NCBI GenBank assembly: GCA_046728075.1
Contig: JBKPDV010000142.1
Coordinates: 1-7,676 of the forward strand
Direction of reading: 5' to 3'
Length of the DNA: 7,676 nt
Source: JBKPDV01 sp046728075
GTDB taxonomy: Bacteria > Acidobacteriota > Thermoanaerobaculia > UBA5066 > Gp7-AA6
How positions within the stretch are numbered: the first letter of the stretch is position 1; every line of letters begins with the position of its first letter. The translations under genes were made by a program, and so were the position numbers. The notes beneath the pieces were generated by a model. That model was not told the origin of the DNA. It saw only the letters and a program-made list of their open reading frames with translations, and made no database searches. Shown here piece by piece: positions 5,688 through 7,676 of the stretch.

Positions 5688-6419
5688 TCACTTCCCGGTT
5701 GCGAGTTTGTTGACCTCGTTCTTGAGGGGCTCGGCCTGCTTGTTCGCAACGGTCCCCTTGATCAGGATGTCCGTAGGGGTGATGTCACTCTTGTTGTAGT
5801 AGGCCTCGTTCAGGCCCTCGCGCTTGGCCATCACGGCACCCTCGAGCGATGCGCCAGCGTAGAGCCCCTTGGCCCGGGCAAAACTCAAGATATCCGCGCT
5901 GATGTTTGCGGTCTCCGCCGTGGCGCCAGCTCCTACGGGGCCAGCGGCCACGCTGACATCCCCGCCGAGCTTGACGCTGCTCGCCAGCATCGCCGACACG
6001 CCCCGATCACTCATGACGAGCAGCATCACCTCGGACTTGTCGACGCCCGCTTGGAGGCCGAAGCTGGCCTCGCCGATCGTATAGAACGCAGGGCCGTTCC
6101 ACCGTCCCTTGTCGCCGCGCACGAGGAGGACGCCACTTCCGCCCGAGGCGCCCACGATGAACGCGCCCCGGAGAACCTCGGGAGCGATGTACACGCCCTT
6201 GGCCTTCTTGATGAGATTGCGCACTGACGGCCCGACCGTCCCATCGGCGACAAAGCTCTCGACTGTGAGCTTGGCTCGTTCTACGAGTTGCTGTGCGTCG
6301 CGGGCATCCTTGGCCGCATCTCCGGCGGCGGGGACGGCACCAACAGTTGAGACCGCCAGCACGGTCGCTATCACGACCATCCGCGTCATGCCGACCGACA
6401 TGCTTGGCGTCCAGTTCAT
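5688..6419 (-). CDS. SYLF (Ysc84/DUF500) domain lipid-binding family protein, secreted
   Basis: The 243-residue product has an N-terminal signal sequence: a hydrophobic core MVVIATVLAVSTVGAV (about 14-29) after an arginine, with probable cleavage near VPAAGDA. It then carries a SYLF domain over roughly 65-230. Recognisable family elements are IKKAKGVYIAPEVLRGAFIVGASGGSGVLLVR (about 70-101), WNGPAFYTIGEASFGLQAGVDKSEVMLLVM (about 107-136) and ADILSFARAKGLYAGASLEGAVM (about 165-187). Eukaryotic SYLF proteins bind phosphoinositides. Bacterial members are predicted envelope proteins of unclear role. Start choice: AAGGAG (6428-6433) is 8 nt before the ATG at 6419; an internal Met at residue 11 is possible but has less support. 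The gene is monocistronic and is followed by a cluster of hairpins. Confidence 0.9.
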   Translation of the reverse strand: MNWTPSMSVGMTRMVVIATVLAVSTVGAVPAAGDAAKDARDAQQLVERAKLTVESFVADGTVGPSVRNLIKKAKGVYIAPEVLRGAFIVGASGGSGVLLVRGDKGRWNGPAFYTIGEASFGLQAGVDKSEVMLLVMSDRGVSAMLASSVKLGGDVSVAAGPVGAGATAETANISADILSFARAKGLYAGASLEGAVMAKREGLNEAYYNKSDITPTDILIKGTVANKQAEPLKNEVNKLATGK

Positions 6420-6427
6420 GGGTCACG

Positions 6428-6433
6428 CTCCTT
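6428..6433 (-). promoter_or_regulatory. Ribosome binding site of the SYLF gene
   Basis: AAGGAG on the minus strand lies 8 nt before the ATG at 6419. This supports the long N-terminus over the internal methionine at residue 11. Confidence 0.7.
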
Positions 6434-6460
6434 TCCTCGCGTGAGAGGGCTAACACCCGG

Positions 6461-6466
6461 TCTATA
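6461..6466 (-). promoter_or_regulatory. Candidate -10 element for the SYLF gene
   Basis: TATAGA on the minus strand lies about 40 bases before the SYLF start codon and matches four of six positions of the sigma-70 -10 consensus. No good -35 box is seen at the right distance (TTTCGT at 17 nt), so this is only a candidate. Confidence 0.3.
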
Positions 6467-6678
6467 GCCTTTGAGAGGCAGCGACGAAAGGAGGCGTTGC
6501 TCGGCTTTGAAAATTCGAGCCGCGCGCCGGGAGAGCGTCCAGGAGCTGGTGTCCTCTACGGGAGACACTGGGCGGCTTCCAGCCAGCCGAGCGAGCGTCG
6601 GCGATAATCCGGGGGGCGTACCGAGGGTTGATGTGAGGCTTGTGCACGAACAGCCAATTAAGGAAAGCGAATTAGGAT

Positions 6679-7140
6679 ATGGATGAAACTGCGATCTCGT
6701 TGCCGCTGTTGGTGGGCATCGTCGCCAATGCTGCCACCATTGTTATCCACGCGCTGGCCGTGAGGGCAACGGTGGCCTTCGTTCGCCACGAGGACCAAGC
6801 CGGTCGCGTTGGCATAGGTTTCTGGACCGGCGTGGCCGTCCTTGCCGTGGCGGTATTCTTCGCGCTCGTGGCTCACCTTCTCGAGATCGGCGTGTGGGCG
6901 GTCCTGTTCATGCTGTGCGGAGAGTTTCCGGCTTTTGCCACAGCCTACGACCACTCGGCCGTCAACTACACGACCCTGGGTTACGGCAACGTGATCATGA
7001 CCCCGTCGTGGAGATTTCTAGGACCACTCGAAGCTGCGAACGGAATGCTCCTGTTCGGTGTATCGGCGGCGCTCGTCTTTTCGGTGATTCAATACCTTAT
7101 TCGCGCGGGGCGATCTGCGGGCAACGTGTGGAGGCCCTAG
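6679..7140 (+). CDS. Small ion channel protein (Ion_trans_2 type, potassium channel-like)
   Basis: This 153-residue membrane protein has hydrophobic segments at about 6-33, 48-66 and 70-80, a pore loop at about 90-108 and a final segment at about 119-141. The pore loop contains the selectivity-filter-like motif TTLGYG (98-103), close to the potassium channel TVGYG. It is followed by PSWRFLGPLEAANGMLLFG, which I recognise from bacterial ion-channel-domain proteins of this size. There is no cytoplasmic RCK/TrkA-N domain, so gating by ligand is not evident. A potassium preference is inferred from the GYG only. The start at 6679 has AGGAAAG (6661-6667) 11 nt upstream and AGGA directly adjacent, so its ribosome site is not ideal. 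It is divergent from the SYLF gene and convergent with the APC permease gene. Confidence 0.82.
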   Translation: MDETAISLPLLVGIVANAATIVIHALAVRATVAFVRHEDQAGRVGIGFWTGVAVLAVAVFFALVAHLLEIGVWAVLFMLCGEFPAFATAYDHSAVNYTTLGYGNVIMTPSWRFLGPLEAANGMLLFGVSAALVFSVIQYLIRAGRSAGNVWRP

Positions 7141-7183
7141 GCGACATTCATTCCATGCCTGGGCCGGAGAGTTGCTCGAGGCA

Positions 7184-7202
7184 ATTCACGGAGTTCGTGA
7201 AT
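7184..7202. repeat. Short hairpin between convergent genes
   Basis: ATTCACG (7184-7190) and CGTGAAT (7196-7202) form a perfect 7-bp stem with a 5-nt loop. It lies 43 bases after the channel gene stop and 108 bases after the permease gene stop. There is no T run on either strand, so a terminator role is doubtful. Confidence 0.4.
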
Positions 7203-7310
7203 ATGAAGACGGCCGCACGAAGTCACCCACTCGATGTTCTGGTCGACGACGTAGCTGCTGGTGTGGAGCGCTGGGGCGAGCAGAAGACAGCTCTACTCAC
7301 GCCGCCAGAG

Positions 7311-7676
7311 TCAGGCCTTGATGTACCAGGGAACGTTGATGATGACGATGCGCTCACTCCCCTTCAACAGGATGAGCCACTTCAGGATTTCCGCGCGTTT
7401 GTTGTGCATGGGGTAGTGGTGCCAGTGACGCTCCACCAGCTCGGGCACGATCACCGCGACTCGGCGCCTGGGGTTATCAGCTTCGACCTTCAGGACGTAA
7501 TCACAGATGGGAAGCGCGACGAAGCGGTAGGGTGACGGCAGCAGCACGAGCTTCGGCGGAGCGACTCCGACGTCGGTCAGAGGCGATTCCACCATCCTGC
7601 CCCATTCTCGCTGGAGATCGCTTTCTTCTCCTTCCGTCATCACATGCACGGCGGTGATTTCTGTGGAGAGCGTGAG
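7311..7676 (-). CDS. APC family permease, C-terminal cytoplasmic tail (partial, start outside window)
   Basis: The frame is open to the right edge of the window and encodes the last 121 residues, so the start is missing. No transmembrane core is in the window. The visible tail reads LTLSTEITAVHVMTEGEESDLQREW, then PPKLVLLPSPYRFVALPICDYV, RRVAVIVPELVERHWHHYPMHNKRAE and a final RIVIINVPWYIKA. I recognise this pattern as the soluble, universal-stress-protein-like tail of a group of APC superfamily amino acid permeases (VPELVExRWYxxxLHNxRAE ... VNVPWYL). The tail is hydrophilic with beta-strand-like stretches, consistent with a cytosolic domain. An internal GTG at 7649 is not the true start, because the family-like sequence continues upstream of it. 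The substrate cannot be told from this part. Confidence 0.8.
   Translation of the reverse strand, partial: LTLSTEITAVHVMTEGEESDLQREWGRMVESPLTDVGVAPPKLVLLPSPYRFVALPICDYVLKVEADNPRRRVAVIVPELVERHWHHYPMHNKRAEILKWLILLKGSERIVIINVPWYIKA

Noticed and set aside
6462..6686. Small frames on both strands (61 and 71 codons) between the SYLF and channel genes
   Set aside because: Neither has a recognisable motif or a good ribosome site. They overlap the regions that must carry the two divergent promoters.
6894..7535. Plus-strand frame of 213 codons over the channel end, the gap and the APC permease tail
   Set aside because: It runs in another frame through the channel gene and antisense to the permease tail, both of which show clear family patterns.

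Overview
This window is GC-rich bacterial DNA with dense, mostly leftward coding. The genes look like those of a soil or environmental proteobacterium-type organism with a broad transport repertoire. The families present (polar amino acid ABC transporter, SYLF lipoprotein-like protein, APC permease, medium-chain dehydrogenase, tautomerase) are widespread, so I do not name a genus. No rRNA, complete tRNA, CRISPR array or insertion sequence is visible.

Layout: (1) 1-435 is a decayed mobile-element edge. It holds a 19-bp sequence like the 3' end of a tRNA (52-70), then the C-terminal fragment of a tyrosine recombinase (163-435, minus) that stops exactly where the catalytic tyrosine should come. 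(2) 432-1892 (minus) is a probable two-gene unit: a malonate-semialdehyde-decarboxylase-like tautomerase followed by a quinone-oxidoreductase-type NADPH dehydrogenase. (3) 1893-2270 is a gene-poor gap. (4) 2271-5199 (minus) is a complete four-gene polar amino acid ABC importer operon in the order binding protein, permease, permease, ATPase. Its genes overlap by 4 nt or lie 3 nt apart. (5) 5200-5687 is non-coding: a leader upstream of the importer, a 14-bp tandem repeat, a strong hairpin terminator and two further inverted repeats. (6) 5688-6419 (minus) is a secreted SYLF/Ysc84-family protein. (7) 6679-7140 (plus) is a small two-pass-type ion channel protein with a TTLGYG filter, divergent from the SYLF gene. 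(8) 7311-7676 (minus) is the C-terminal tail of an APC-family permease whose start lies beyond the window.

How the genes may work together: the ABC operon is a self-contained uptake system. The binding protein captures an amino acid or similar small solute in the periplasm, the two permeases form the channel, and the ATPase drives import. The tautomerase and dehydrogenase may act on small reactive carbonyl or quinone compounds, but this is inferred only from adjacency and family. The SYLF protein, channel and APC permease are envelope or transport genes with no demonstrated functional link. I find no convincing new multi-gene system. The most interesting points are the eroded integration boundary at the left edge, the tautomerase/dehydrogenase pair and the hairpin cluster at 5511-5665.
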